NCBI GenBank assembly: GCA_025936755.1 | Contig: JAICSS010000017.1 | Span: 1-57,745 of the forward strand | DNA length: 57,745 nt | Direction of reading: 5' to 3' | Origin: Solirubrobacterales bacterium | GTDB lineage: Bacteria; Actinomycetota; Thermoleophilia; Solirubrobacterales; 70-9 | Part shown: in pieces, positions 34,243 through 43,154 of the stretch | Position numbering within the stretch: position 1 is the first letter of the stretch | How the letters are laid out: each line of letters opens with the position of its first letter | The notes under the pieces: generated by a model | The model's database searches: none | What the model saw: the letters and a program-made list of their open reading frames with translations, nothing else | Told to the model about the DNA's origin: nothing | Program-made: the position numbers and the translations under genes

Positions 34243-34801
34243 AGTTGCAGAACGCGTTCTCGAAGCTCTTGGCGAGCATCTGGATGCGGCTGAAGAGGCC
34301 TTCGATCTCGTAGTGGTCGGCGGCTCGGGTTTGCTGGTTCTCGGGATGATCGACCGGTCGACCCAGGATGTGGACCTTGTCGCCCTCAGAGCAGGGTCGA
34401 CCTTGGAGAAGCCTGTACCACTTCCCGCTCCCCTGCGAAAAGCTCGCAATCGGGTGGCACGAGATTTCTCCCTTCCGGAGCATTGGCTCAATCCTGGCCC
34501 GGCCAGCTTGCTGGACTTCGAGCTTCCCGACGGATTCCTCGACCGGGTCGAGTCGCGTCGGTACGGAGGTCATCTCACCGTCCACTTCGCTTCGCGGCTC
34601 GACCAGATCCATTTCAAGCTCTATGCAGCCGTAGACGCCGGCCCTGGGAAGCACTCCCGGGATCTAGAGGCTCTTGAACCAACCTCGGAGGAGCTGTTGC
34701 TGGCCGCGCGCTGGACCCGTACCCATGACCCCTCGCCAGGTTTCGAGGGAGTGTTGCGCCGCGTTCTCTCTTACTACGGAGTGAACGATGCAGATTTCTA
34801 G
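34220..34801 (+). CDS. nucleotidyltransferase-fold protein (DUF6036/AbiEii/MNT-like)
   Basis: 193 residues. The nucleotidyltransferase signature is intact: VVVGGSG at 32-38, then the Asp pair DVD (Asp50, Asp52) at the usual spacing. Downstream, DQIHFKLYAAVDAGPGKHSRDLEAL resembles the Lys/His...RDLxxL segment of AbiEii-type and MNT-type toxin or antitoxin enzymes. It overlaps the winged-helix gene by 14 bp. Codon use is visibly less G/C-biased at third positions (many CTT, TCT, GTA, GAA), which suggests recent transfer. A role as a toxin or antitoxin transferase is inference. Confidence 0.7.
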   Translation: MNNIANREVAERVLEALGEHLDAAEEAFDLVVVGGSGLLVLGMIDRSTQDVDLVALRAGSTLEKPVPLPAPLRKARNRVARDFSLPEHWLNPGPASLLDFELPDGFLDRVESRRYGGHLTVHFASRLDQIHFKLYAAVDAGPGKHSRDLEALEPTSEELLLAARWTRTHDPSPGFEGVLRRVLSYYGVNDADF

Positions 34802-35777
34802 GCTGAGGCAAGAGCTCCAAGATCACCTTGTCGATTTCGTGTGGTCGCAGTGGGGCCAGATGGGGATGCTTGCTTCCTCGTCTCGGACCGATCCGTGGGC
34901 GGCGGATCCCGAGGCCCTTCTGCTTCTCACCTTTGAGATTGGCCGGGAAGAACCAAGGCTCTTCGATGAGACGCTCGATTGGCTCCTAGTAAACGAGCGC
35001 TTGGTCAGCCTTCATCGCTTGCGGAACCTCGCTGTGGGCGAGGAGGATCAGGCCCTTTCCAGGGCGGTGATTCAGTGGCTTGGTCAGTGGCGGCGAAAAA
35101 ACGAGCAGCAGCTTCCGGCGGAACTCGACTCTCGGCTGGACGTGGTCCCTCTTTTCCTCCGCGAGAGGATCCCGGTGGAGCGGGCCGACCCTGCTTTTCG
35201 CGCCAACGGGTTTCTCAAGAGTTGGCACGAGCCGGCCCGTCGATCTGTGCAGCCGGACCTGAGGCTACCCATCAACTTTGCCTTTCGAATGCGAAGCCTG
35301 CTTGGAGTGGGGGCGCGGGCAGAGGTGGTGCGGGTGCTTCTGACCGTGGACGCGCCTGCGTTGTCACTTCAAGCGATTGCCGCCAGCAGCGGCTTCAACA
35401 AGCGCAACGTGCAGGAGGCGGCTGCTGCTTTGCGGGCGGCTGGAGCCGCTAACTCCTGGACCCTGGGAAATGAACAGCGTTTCGATCTTCCACGGGAGGC
35501 CTGGCTTCAGATGCTCTCCCTCGATCGTCCACCGCTCCAGGTTGACTGGCCCCAGCTGTTCCATGCATTGCGTTTGCTGCTGCGGTGGCTTCGCGATCCC
35601 GAGACCGAGCACCTCTCGGATTACATGCGGGCGAGCAACGCTCGGGAGCTTGTCGAGGAAATGAGCAAAGACCTTCTATTCGCCGGGCGCACTGCCGGTC
35701 CAGCCGCCGCGACCGGGGACGAGTATTGGTCTGCCTTCGAAGCTTGGGTTCGCGAGCTAGCTGCGACGCTGGGTTAA
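34788..35777 (+). CDS. winged-helix protein partner of the nucleotidyltransferase
   Basis: 329 residues, no known family recognised. A winged HTH is predicted at about 176-232 (RAEVVRVLLTVDAPALSLQAIAASSGFNKRNVQEAAAALRAAG). The N-terminal half is helical and rich in Trp and Arg; no membrane segment or nuclease motif is seen. It overlaps the transferase gene by 14 bp and shares its lower-GC codon use, so they form one two-gene cassette; it could bind the palindrome array at 34195-34242. Its TAA overlaps the stop of the convergent ArsA gene (shared TTAA), so the cassette fits exactly against its neighbour. Confidence 0.6.
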   Translation: MQISRLRQELQDHLVDFVWSQWGQMGMLASSSRTDPWAADPEALLLLTFEIGREEPRLFDETLDWLLVNERLVSLHRLRNLAVGEEDQALSRAVIQWLGQWRRKNEQQLPAELDSRLDVVPLFLRERIPVERADPAFRANGFLKSWHEPARRSVQPDLRLPINFAFRMRSLLGVGARAEVVRVLLTVDAPALSLQAIAASSGFNKRNVQEAAAALRAAGAANSWTLGNEQRFDLPREAWLQMLSLDRPPLQVDWPQLFHALRLLLRWLRDPETEHLSDYMRASNARELVEEMSKDLLFAGRTAGPAAATGDEYWSAFEAWVRELAATLG

Positions 35778-36925
35778 GCCCGACCCGCCGCCATCTCGAC
35801 TCGCTCCTCCGCGGTTGCGAAGAGGTAGCGGTCGATCTCGGTGAGGCCGTGGAGGTCGTGGACGTCCTCGTCCAGGTAGGGGACGCGGATCACGCAGCTG
35901 GTCCGGAGCTCGGCGGCGAGGTGGTCGATGTTGCGGGCGTCGCGCTCGGAGAGGGCCTGGTAGTCGGCGAAGTTCTCGGCGACGCGCTTGGCCAGCTTCT
36001 CGTCGCCGAGCTTCTCGGCGAGGGCCTCCGGCAGGTCTTCGACCTCGGTCCGCAGCTCGTCGGCGGGGTAGTGGACCTTGTTGACGATGACGCCGCCGAA
36101 GGGGAGCTTCGCCTCGACCAGTTTGCGGTGGAAGTAGACGGCCTCGTCGATCGGCTCGCCCTGCGGGCCGCAGACGACGAGGAAGCAGGTCTCGGGGTCG
36201 GCGAGGAGCTTGTTCACGCGCTTGGCGCGGGCCTGGAAGCCGTCGACCATGCCGCTGAAGGCGTTGAAGAACTCGGCCAGGTCGGCGAGGAGGTCGAAGC
36301 CGACGATCTTCTTGAAGATGCCGAGGGCGACGGAGACGCCGCGGCCGGTCACCTTCGCCGCCAGCCCGGTCGGCTTCATGAAGACGCGCAAGGATTTGCC
36401 CTCGATGAACTGGGTGAGGCGTTTCGGCGCCTCGAGGAAGTCGAGGGCGTTGCGCGTGGGCGGGGTGTCGAGGACGAGCAGGTCGAACCCGCCTTCGGTG
36501 TGCAGCTCGAACAGCTTCTCCATCGCCATGTACTCCTGCGAGCCGGCCAGGGCGCTGGAGATCTGCTGGTAGATCCGGTTGTCCAGAACCCGGTCGCGGG
36601 ACTCCTCGTCGGGCGCCTGGCGGGCGATCAGCTCGTCGAAGGTCGCCTTCGCGTCGAGCATCATCGCCCACAGCTCCCCCTTCATCTCCACGCCCTGCTC
36701 CTCGATCAGGGCGGGGTCGACTCGGCGCGCTTCGTTGCCGAGCTCCTCGAGCCCGAGCGAGTCGGCCAGCCGCTTCGCCGGATCGATCGTCAGCACGCAG
36801 ACCTTCAGCCCCTGCGCCGCCATCCCGGTCGCGATCGCCGCCGAGGTCGTCGTCTTGCCGACCCCGCCCGAGCCGGCGCAGATGCAGATCGACTTGCCCT
36901 CGAGGACTTCGTTCAGCGACGCCAT
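35774..36925 (-). CDS. ArsA/Get3-family ATPase (second of pair)
   Basis: 383 residues of the SIMIBI-class ArsA/Get3 family: deviant Walker A GSGGVGKTT at 18-26, switch I TIDPAKRLADSLGL, and LLVLDTPPTRNALDFL. It lies directly after the first ArsA paralogue with a TGATG overlap. In mycobacteria the equivalent adjacent pair (Rv3679/Rv3680, Get3-like) works as a two-subunit complex. No arsenic genes (arsB, arsR, arsC) are nearby, so a tail-anchored-protein or related role is more likely than arsenite export (inference). Confidence 0.85.
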   Translation of the reverse strand: MASLNEVLEGKSICICAGSGGVGKTTTSAAIATGMAAQGLKVCVLTIDPAKRLADSLGLEELGNEARRVDPALIEEQGVEMKGELWAMMLDAKATFDELIARQAPDEESRDRVLDNRIYQQISSALAGSQEYMAMEKLFELHTEGGFDLLVLDTPPTRNALDFLEAPKRLTQFIEGKSLRVFMKPTGLAAKVTGRGVSVALGIFKKIVGFDLLADLAEFFNAFSGMVDGFQARAKRVNKLLADPETCFLVVCGPQGEPIDEAVYFHRKLVEAKLPFGGVIVNKVHYPADELRTEVEDLPEALAEKLGDEKLAKRVAENFADYQALSERDARNIDHLAAELRTSCVIRVPYLDEDVHDLHGLTEIDRYLFATAEERVEMAAGRA

Positions 36926-37911
36926 CAGCCGAGCTTCCCCGCCAGCTTGCGGGCCGCCTCGACGTCGAGCTCGGGCTCGAAGAGGAAGGGCAGGGTCTTC
37001 ACGGGGGCGCTGACGCCCTTCTTCAGGCGCGAGAGCTGCTGGCGCTGCGAGCGCGCCCGCCCGTGCTCGGAGAGCGCCGCCCGCGCCGCCGCCCGGGCGG
37101 CGCCGTTCTCGTTCTCGGCCAGCGCCGAGAGCTTCTCCGCCTCCTCCTTCTTGAACCGCTCGGGGTAGAGGCCGTTGAGGTAGACGCGGTCGACCGCGAC
37201 GCCGACCTCCTCCCGCAGGTCCCGCTCCAGGGAGACGGACTCGTTGACCGGCATCTCCTCCGGCAGGGCGACGATCGCGGTGCCGGTGTGCTCGTGGTCG
37301 GTGATGAAGCGGTCGAGGGTCTGCGCCTGGGAGTGGATCGGCCCGACGCGGGCGATCGAGGCGAAGGTGCGCGGCGTCTGCAGGAAGCCGACCCCGTGCC
37401 CGGTCGCCGGCGCGTCGACGATCACCAGGTCGTACTTGCGGCCGCTCTTCACCTTGCGGTCGAGCTGCGCCAGCTCCCAGATCTTCCCGATCGTGACCAG
37501 CTCCTTCAGCCCCGGCGTCGCCGCGGCGAGGTAGTTGAAGATGCGGCTGCGGAAGAGCATGTCGCGCATCGCCCGCACCTTCAGCTGCAGCAGGACGTAC
37601 TCGCGCATCGACTCGTCGGGATCGATCGAGATCGACCAGAGGTTCTCCTCCATCTCGACCTCGTGGAAGCCGACTTCGGTGTGGGCGAACATCCGCGAGG
37701 CGTTCTCCTGCGCGGCGACCTCGCAGACGATCGTCCGCTTGCCTTCGGAGGCCGCGCGCAGCCCGAGCGCCACCGCCACCGTCGTCTTGCCGACACCGCC
37801 CTTGCCGGTGACGATCACCAGTCGCTTGTCTAAGAGGTCGGGGATTGGCTGATTCCTAGCAATTTCGGAGGCCGGCAGGAAAAGCGAGGTCCCATACGAA
37901 TATCCGCGCAA
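36925..37911 (-). CDS. ArsA/Get3-family ATPase (first of pair), start uncertain
   Basis: Walker A GKGGVGKTT follows RLVIVTG. The other subunit-type motifs are LVIVDAPATGHGVGFLQTPRTF and LNGLYPERFKKEE. In-frame starts are TTG at 37938 or 37911 and GTG at 37818; the TTG at 37911 gives 328 residues, the GTG would cut into the first strand. None has a good ribosome site. It is divergent from parA and translated in coupling with the downstream paralogue, making the first half of a heteromeric ATPase (inference). Confidence 0.8.
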   Translation of the reverse strand: MRGYSYGTSLFLPASEIARNQPIPDLLDKRLVIVTGKGGVGKTTVAVALGLRAASEGKRTIVCEVAAQENASRMFAHTEVGFHEVEMEENLWSISIDPDESMREYVLLQLKVRAMRDMLFRSRIFNYLAAATPGLKELVTIGKIWELAQLDRKVKSGRKYDLVIVDAPATGHGVGFLQTPRTFASIARVGPIHSQAQTLDRFITDHEHTGTAIVALPEEMPVNESVSLERDLREEVGVAVDRVYLNGLYPERFKKEEAEKLSALAENENGAARAAARAALSEHGRARSQRQQLSRLKKGVSAPVKTLPFLFEPELDVEAARKLAGKLG

Positions 37912-38996
37912 TGGGATTTCTAAGCCGCAAGAAGCCAAAGTCCGCTCCCGTCGAGATTCAGGAGGAGCACCCGATCGTCGACGAGCTCCACGAGATGGAG
38001 CAGGCCGTGCCCGAGAGGGTCGCGGAGCAGCCTCGGACCGAGATCGAGGACATTCCCCAGCCGGCGGTCGACGAGGAGCCGGAGGAGGCTCCCCTCAACG
38101 CCGCCGAGCCCGAGCCGGAGCCGGAGGAATCTCCCGAGGCCGAGGGGGACGGGCGGATGAAGGCGATCGACCTGATCGCGCCTACCCGGTTGGACTTCCT
38201 GGCGGAGAAGGAGACTGCGGAGCGGGAGCCGGTGAAGACGGCCGAGGTGATCGCCTTCGCCAACCAGAAGGGCGGGGTCGCGAAGACGACCACGACCCTG
38301 AACCTCGCCGTCGCCTTCGCCGAGTCCGGCTACCGCGTCCTCTGCATCGACCTCGACCCGCAGGGGAACCTGACGATGAGCCAGGGGATCGACCCCGACA
38401 AGGTCGAGAGAAGCCTCTACGACGTCCTCGTCAACGACATGCCGATCTCCGAGATCATCGTCAAGCGGGAGATCGACATCGCCGTCGCCTCGATCGACCT
38501 CGCCGGAGCCGAGATCGCGATGAGCACCAAGATCGGCCGCGAGCGCTCGCTGGAGAAAGCGCTGAAAGAGGTCGCCGGCGACTACGACTTCGTCTGCATC
38601 GACACGCCGCCGAGCCTCGGCCTGCTGACGATCAACGCGCTCACCGCCGCCAACAAGGTGATCGTCCCGGTCCAGTGCGAGTACCTCTCGATGCGCGGCC
38701 TGGTCCAGCTCCAGAACACGCTGCGGATGATCCAGGAGAACCTCAACCCCGACGTCAAGATCGAGGGGATCCTGCCGACGATGCTCGACTCGCGGACGAT
38801 CCACGCCAAGGAGGCGGTGGAGATCCTCGAGGAGAACTTCGGCGACCTCGTTTTCCAGTCCCGGATCAAGAAGGCGATCAAATTCGCCGAGGCCCCCGTC
38901 AAAGGCGCCTCCGTGCTCAAGTACGATTCGGCTTCGAGCGCCGCGAACTACTACCGGGATCTGGCGAAGGAGGTTCTGTCCCATGGCTCGCCGTAA
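37911..38996 (+). CDS. ParA/Soj-like ATPase with acidic N-terminal extension
   Basis: 361 residues. Residues about 1-110 are acidic, Pro/Glu-rich and probably disordered. The ParA core follows: deviant Walker A KGGVAKTT at 120-127, [34 protein letters not shown] and [13 protein letters not shown]. Such ATPases position chromosome, plasmid or division cargo by dimer-based DNA or membrane binding. There is no parB next door; instead it overlaps ftsZ by 14 bp, pointing to a role tied to cell division. A parent rather than plasmid origin is likely because all neighbours are chromosomal. Confidence 0.87.
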   Translation: MGFLSRKKPKSAPVEIQEEHPIVDELHEMEQAVPERVAEQPRTEIEDIPQPAVDEEPEEAPLNAAEPEPEPEESPEAEGDGRMKAIDLIAPTRLDFLAEKETAEREPVKTAEVIAFANQKGGVAKTTTTLNLAVAFAESGYRVLCIDLDPQGNLTMSQGIDPDKVERSLYDVLVNDMPISEIIVKREIDIAVASIDLAGAEIAMSTKIGRERSLEKALKEVAGDYDFVCIDTPPSLGLLTINALTAANKVIVPVQCEYLSMRGLVQLQNTLRMIQENLNPDVKIEGILPTMLDSRTIHAKEAVEILEENFGDLVFQSRIKKAIKFAEAPVKGASVLKYDSASSAANYYRDLAKEVLSHGSP

Positions 38997-40455
38997 CAAG
39001 CGCGCAAGCATGCGCGAGGGGCCGCTTTCCGACCTCTTCAAGTCGACCTCCGAGGACGCGCCGATCGATCCGCCGGAGGCGCCGCGGTACGGCCGGGAAG
39101 ACCCGGCCGAGGCGCGCAGGATCGAGCAGGAGGAGGCCGCGCCGGCTCCGCCTCCGCAGGAGGAACTCGCCCCCGAGCCAGCCGCGGAAAAGCCCATCCA
39201 GGCCGACGTCCCCCTCCGCCAGGACGAGGCCCCGGCCCTCTACGACCAGGATGAGATCGAGAGCTCGGCCGAGTCCGCGCCCGAGCGGCTGAAAAGGGTC
39301 TTCAACGAGGAGCCGCTGCCGCGGCGGGAGCAGTTCTCGACCGAGAACCCGCGCTACGGGCGCGAGGAGCCCGCTTACGAGCCGCCGGGAAGCGGCGAGC
39401 CGCACCAGCCGGTGATCAAAGTCGTCGGCGTCGGCGGGGCCGGCGTCAACGCCGTCAACCGCATGGTCGACGCCCGCATCCCCGGGGTCGAGTTCATGGC
39501 CGTCAACACCGACCTGCAGTCGCTGCAGCTCTGCGTCGCCGACGTCACCGTCCACATCGGCGACGAGCAGACGCGCGGCCTCGGCGCCGGCGCCGATCCC
39601 GAGGTCGGCCACCGCTCCGCCTTCGAGGAGCAGGACAAGATCAAGCGCCTGCTGAAGGGCTCCGACATGGTCTTCGTCGCCGCCGGCGCCGGCGGCGGCA
39701 CCGGTTCGGGCGCCGCCCCGGTGGTCGCCCGCCTCGCCCGCGAGGTGGGGGCGCTGACCGTCGGCATCGTCACCAAGCCGTTCAGCTTCGAGGGCAGCCG
39801 CCGCGGCGGTCAGGCCGAAAAGGGGATCGAGGAACTGGCCGCCGAGGTCGACACCCTGATCGTCGTCCCCAACGACCGCCTGCTCGACGTCCTCGACCAG
39901 CAGACCTCGATGGTCGAGGCCTTCAAGGTCGCCGACGACGTCCTCCGCCAGGGCGTCCAGGGAATCTCCGACCTGGTCACCCTGCCCGCCGTGATCAACC
40001 TCGACTTCGCCGACGTGCGGTCGATCATGTCCGAAGCCGGTCGGGCCCTGCTCGGGATCGGGATGGCCTACGGCGACGACCGCGCCGTCCTGGCCGCCGA
40101 AAAAGCGATCTCCTCGCCGCTGCTGGAGACCTCGATGGACGGCGCCCGCTCGATCCTGCTCTCGATCACCGGGGGCGCCGACCTCTCGCTGGTCGAGGTC
40201 TCCGAGGCCGCCAAGGTCGTCGGCGAGGCCGCCCACCCCGACGCCAACATCATCTTCGGCGCCAACGTCGACGAGGAGCTCTCCGAGCAGATCTGGGTCA
40301 CCGTCGTCGCCACCCGCTTCGACGGCCGCACGCAGCCGCCGCGTCGCGCCGCCGAGCCGACGATCCGCCGCACCAAAGACGCCGAGGCGGGCCGCCGCGG
40401 CCGCGGCCGCGATCGCGAGCTCGGCATCGACGTTCCCGAGTTCCTCCCTGGCTGA
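38983..40455 (+). CDS. ftsZ: FtsZ with a 140-residue N-terminal extension
   Basis: 490 residues. The tubulin-like GTPase core starts near 143 ([19 protein letters not shown]), with the nucleotide-binding GGGTGSG at 237-243, [12 protein letters not shown]-like ([10 protein letters not shown]) and [12 protein letters not shown], and ends with the C-terminal peptide IDVPEFL that binds division partners. The extension (1-142) is charged, Pro-rich and likely disordered, with two copies of PRYGRE (34-39 and 123-128). Normal FtsZ has only about 10 residues before the core. It polymerises into the division ring. Start overlaps the parA 3' end, so both are translated together, outside a dcw cluster. 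Confidence 0.92.
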   Translation: MARRNKRASMREGPLSDLFKSTSEDAPIDPPEAPRYGREDPAEARRIEQEEAAPAPPPQEELAPEPAAEKPIQADVPLRQDEAPALYDQDEIESSAESAPERLKRVFNEEPLPRREQFSTENPRYGREEPAYEPPGSGEPHQPVIKVVGVGGAGVNAVNRMVDARIPGVEFMAVNTDLQSLQLCVADVTVHIGDEQTRGLGAGADPEVGHRSAFEEQDKIKRLLKGSDMVFVAAGAGGGTGSGAAPVVARLAREVGALTVGIVTKPFSFEGSRRGGQAEKGIEELAAEVDTLIVVPNDRLLDVLDQQTSMVEAFKVADDVLRQGVQGISDLVTLPAVINLDFADVRSIMSEAGRALLGIGMAYGDDRAVLAAEKAISSPLLETSMDGARSILLSITGGADLSLVEVSEAAKVVGEAAHPDANIIFGANVDEELSEQIWVTVVATRFDGRTQPPRRAAEPTIRRTKDAEAGRRGRGRDRELGIDVPEFLPG

Positions 40456-40478
40456 CGCCACCCGGTAAAACCCGGCCG

Positions 40479-41987
40479 ATGAAGGGAGTCGTCGCAGCCG
40501 GACACCCGCTCACCGCCGAGGCCGGCGCCGCCGTCCTGCGCGAGGGCGGCAACGCGGTCGACGCCGCCGTCTGCGCGGTGCTCGCCTCCTTCGCGGTCGA
40601 GAGCCCGCTGACCGGGTTCGGCGCCGGCGGCCACATGATGGTCCACCTGGGGGGCGAGACGACCCTGATCGACTTCTTCGTCGCCGCCCCCGGGCTCGAC
40701 GGGATCGAGCGCACCACCGAGCTGGTCCCCGTGCCCGTCCGCTTCGACGCCGAGACGACGCAGACGTTCTACGTCGGCCCCGCCTCCTGCGGCGTGCCGG
40801 GGACCGCCGCCGGTCTCGCCCACGCGCTGGCGCGCTTCGGGACGCAGCCCCTGCGCGACCTGATCGGGCCCGGGGTGCGCCTGGCCCGCGAGGGCGCCCC
40901 GGTCAACCGCGGGCAAGCCTACATCCTCGACATCCTCGGCCCGATCCACGAGCGGATGGCCGGGACGCGGGAGCTCTACGCACCGCGGGGACGGCGCCTC
41001 GGCGAAGGGGACGTCTTCCGCTTCCCCGAACTCGCCGACGCCCTCGAACGCTACGCGGCCGAGGGCCCCGACCTCTTCTACAAGGGCGAGATCGCGGCGG
41101 CGATCAGCGACTTCGTCGTCGGCCACGGCGGCCTGATCGGACCGGGGGACCTGGCCTCCTACGAGGCGATCGAGCGCAAGCCGATCGGCACCCCCTTCCG
41201 CGGCACCGAAGTCCTGACCAACCCGCCGCCCTCCTCGGGGGGGATCCTGATCTCCTACTGCCTCGGGCTGCTCGAGCGCCTCGGCCCCCGCAGCGGCCCC
41301 GAGCAGCTGGTCGCGGCGATGGCGGCGGCCAACTCGCGCCGCGACCTCGCCTTCGCCGAGTCCCTCTACGAGGAGGGGATGGAGGTCGCCTTCCTCGACT
41401 CGGCCGGGCTCGACCTCGCCGCCGCCGACCTGCTCGGCTCGACCACCCACATCTCGGTCCTCGACGCCGACGGCAACTGCGCCAGCGTCACCTGCTCCAA
41501 CGGCTCCGGCTCCGGCGTGCTCGTTCCCGGAACCGGGGTGATCCTCAACAACATGCTCGGCGAGGAGGACCTCAACCCGGCCGGTTTCCACCTGATCGGG
41601 CCGGGGCGGCGGGTGCCGTCGATGATGGCGCCGACGGTGGTCCTGCGCGACGGTGAGATCGTCCTCGCCCTCGGCAGCGCCGGCTCCAACCGGATCCGCT
41701 CGGCGATCCTGCAGACGGTGGTGCGGGCGGTCGAGCAGGGCTACCCGGTGGCGGCGGCGATCGAGGCGCCGCGGCTGCACTTCGAGCAGGGGATCGTCCA
41801 GGCCGAGGCGGGGGTGGACGCCGAGGCGCTGAACCGGCTGGAATCGCGCGGTCTCGAGATCGCTCGCTGGCCCTCGCTCAACCTCTTCTTCGGCGGTCTC
41901 CAGGCGGTGGCCCGCGACCCCGCCGGCGGCGAGCTCAGCGGCGGCGGCGACCCCCGCCGCGGCGGGGCCGTCGCCTACGCCGACTGA
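40479..41987 (+). CDS. gamma-glutamyltransferase-family protein
   Basis: 502 residues, an Ntn-hydrolase that would self-cleave before Thr322 (GSTTHISVLDADGN) into large and small chains. Core signatures: GGNAVDAAVC near 24-33, GVPGTAAG, LTNPPPSSGG and PSMMAPTVVL. There is no signal peptide, so it is probably cytoplasmic, unlike the exported enzymes. It may transfer or hydrolyse gamma-glutamyl compounds. A TAAAAC box lies about 7 nt before the ATG, a possible leaderless start. Substrate unknown. Confidence 0.88.
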   Translation: MKGVVAAGHPLTAEAGAAVLREGGNAVDAAVCAVLASFAVESPLTGFGAGGHMMVHLGGETTLIDFFVAAPGLDGIERTTELVPVPVRFDAETTQTFYVGPASCGVPGTAAGLAHALARFGTQPLRDLIGPGVRLAREGAPVNRGQAYILDILGPIHERMAGTRELYAPRGRRLGEGDVFRFPELADALERYAAEGPDLFYKGEIAAAISDFVVGHGGLIGPGDLASYEAIERKPIGTPFRGTEVLTNPPPSSGGILISYCLGLLERLGPRSGPEQLVAAMAAANSRRDLAFAESLYEEGMEVAFLDSAGLDLAAADLLGSTTHISVLDADGNCASVTCSNGSGSGVLVPGTGVILNNMLGEEDLNPAGFHLIGPGRRVPSMMAPTVVLRDGEIVLALGSAGSNRIRSAILQTVVRAVEQGYPVAAAIEAPRLHFEQGIVQAEAGVDAEALNRLESRGLEIARWPSLNLFFGGLQAVARDPAGGELSGGGDPRRGGAVAYAD

Positions 41988-42004
41988 GCCGGGACAATGC
42001 GCCC

Positions 42005-43150
42005 ATGGCGGGTGGGCCCAAGATCGACTTCGAGGCCGAGGGGCTGCTGGAAGGCGTCGAGGGTCAGTCGCGGCAGGCGCGGCTGGAACTGCTCGAGCAG
42101 CTTGCGGGCGAAGGCTGCTCGCTGGAGGAGCTGAGGGAGGCGGTTGCGGCCGGTCGGCTGACCCTGCTCCCGGTCGAGCGGGCGCTGGCCGGGGAGGGCC
42201 CGCGCTACACCGCCCGCGAAGTCGCCGAGATCGCCGACCTCGACCTCGAGATGCTGCTGCGCTTCCGCTCGGCCCTGGGGATCCCGGTCCCCGACCCCGA
42301 CGAGCACCTCGGCACCGACGCCGACGTCGAGGCGGCGCGGGCGATGAAGCGGTTCCTCGAGCTCGGCCTGCCCGAAGACGGGATGCTGCAGGTGGCGCGG
42401 ACGATCGGGATGGGGACGGCCCGGATCGCCGAATCCAACCGCGAGCTGATAATCCGCACGCTGACCCAGCCCGGCGACACCGAGCGCGACGTCGCCCTGC
42501 GCTTCGCCGCCGCCGCCGAGTACATGCTGCCGCTGGCCGGCCCGACCGTCGTCTACGCCCTGCAGGCCCACCTGCTGGAACAGATCCGCCGCGACGTGAT
42601 CGGCGCCACCGACATCGCCTCGGGGGAGCTCGGCGGCGCTGTCGAGCTGACCGTCTGCTTCGCCGACCTGGTCGAGTTCACCCGCCTCGGCGAGGAGATC
42701 GCCCCCGAGGAGCTGGGGATGGTCGCCGGCCGCCTCGAGGAGATGGCGACCGCCGTCGCCGAGCCGCCGGTGCGGCTGGTGAAGACGATCGGCGACGCGG
42801 TGATGCTGATCTCCCCCGAGCCGGAGCCGATGGTCGGCGCGGCGCTGGCGCTGATCCACGCCGCCGAGGCCGAAGGCCAGCAGTTTCCCTGGCTCCGCGC
42901 CGGCATCGCCAGCGGCCCGACCCTGCCGCAGGCGGGCGACTACTACGGCCGCGCCGTCAACCTCGCCAGCCGCATCACCAACGTCGCCCGTCCCGGCAGC
43001 GCCGTCCTCGACGAGGCGACCAAGGAGGCCGCCGGCGAGGGCTTCGACTACTCCTACGTCGGCGAGCGCCGCCTCAAGGGGCTCGACTACCGGGTGAAGC
43101 TGTTCCGGGCGCGGACCCCGGGCGAACGGAAGGACGGCGGCCGGCGCTAG
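42005..43150 (+). CDS. class III adenylate cyclase with regulatory domain
   Basis: 381 residues. Residues about 1-195 are an all-helical regulatory domain like that of Mycobacterium Rv1264 (pH-responsive adenylate cyclase); the catalytic domain follows with metal-binding Asp221 (VCFADLVEFTR) and Asp264, purine-specifying Lys260 (KTIGD) and Asp312 (GDYYGRAVNL), and transition-state Asn319 and Arg323. All are present, so it should make cAMP. No membrane segment. It stands alone after the GGT-like gene; GACAAT before the ATG is a possible -10 box. Confidence 0.87.
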   Translation: MAGGPKIDFEAEGLLEGVEGQSRQARLELLEQLAGEGCSLEELREAVAAGRLTLLPVERALAGEGPRYTAREVAEIADLDLEMLLRFRSALGIPVPDPDEHLGTDADVEAARAMKRFLELGLPEDGMLQVARTIGMGTARIAESNRELIIRTLTQPGDTERDVALRFAAAAEYMLPLAGPTVVYALQAHLLEQIRRDVIGATDIASGELGGAVELTVCFADLVEFTRLGEEIAPEELGMVAGRLEEMATAVAEPPVRLVKTIGDAVMLISPEPEPMVGAALALIHAAEAEGQQFPWLRAGIASGPTLPQAGDYYGRAVNLASRITNVARPGSAVLDEATKEAAGEGFDYSYVGERRLKGLDYRVKLFRARTPGERKDGGRR

Positions 43151-43154
43151 GGCG

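Noticed and set aside
35774-37911. ArsA genes as an arsenic resistance operon
   Set aside because: No arsB, arsC or arsR gene and no metal-binding Cys triad context is visible nearby.
37911-38996. ParA gene as a sign of an integrated plasmid or partition locus
   Set aside because: No parB, parS-like repeats or replication gene is present, and it overlaps ftsZ among chromosomal housekeeping genes.
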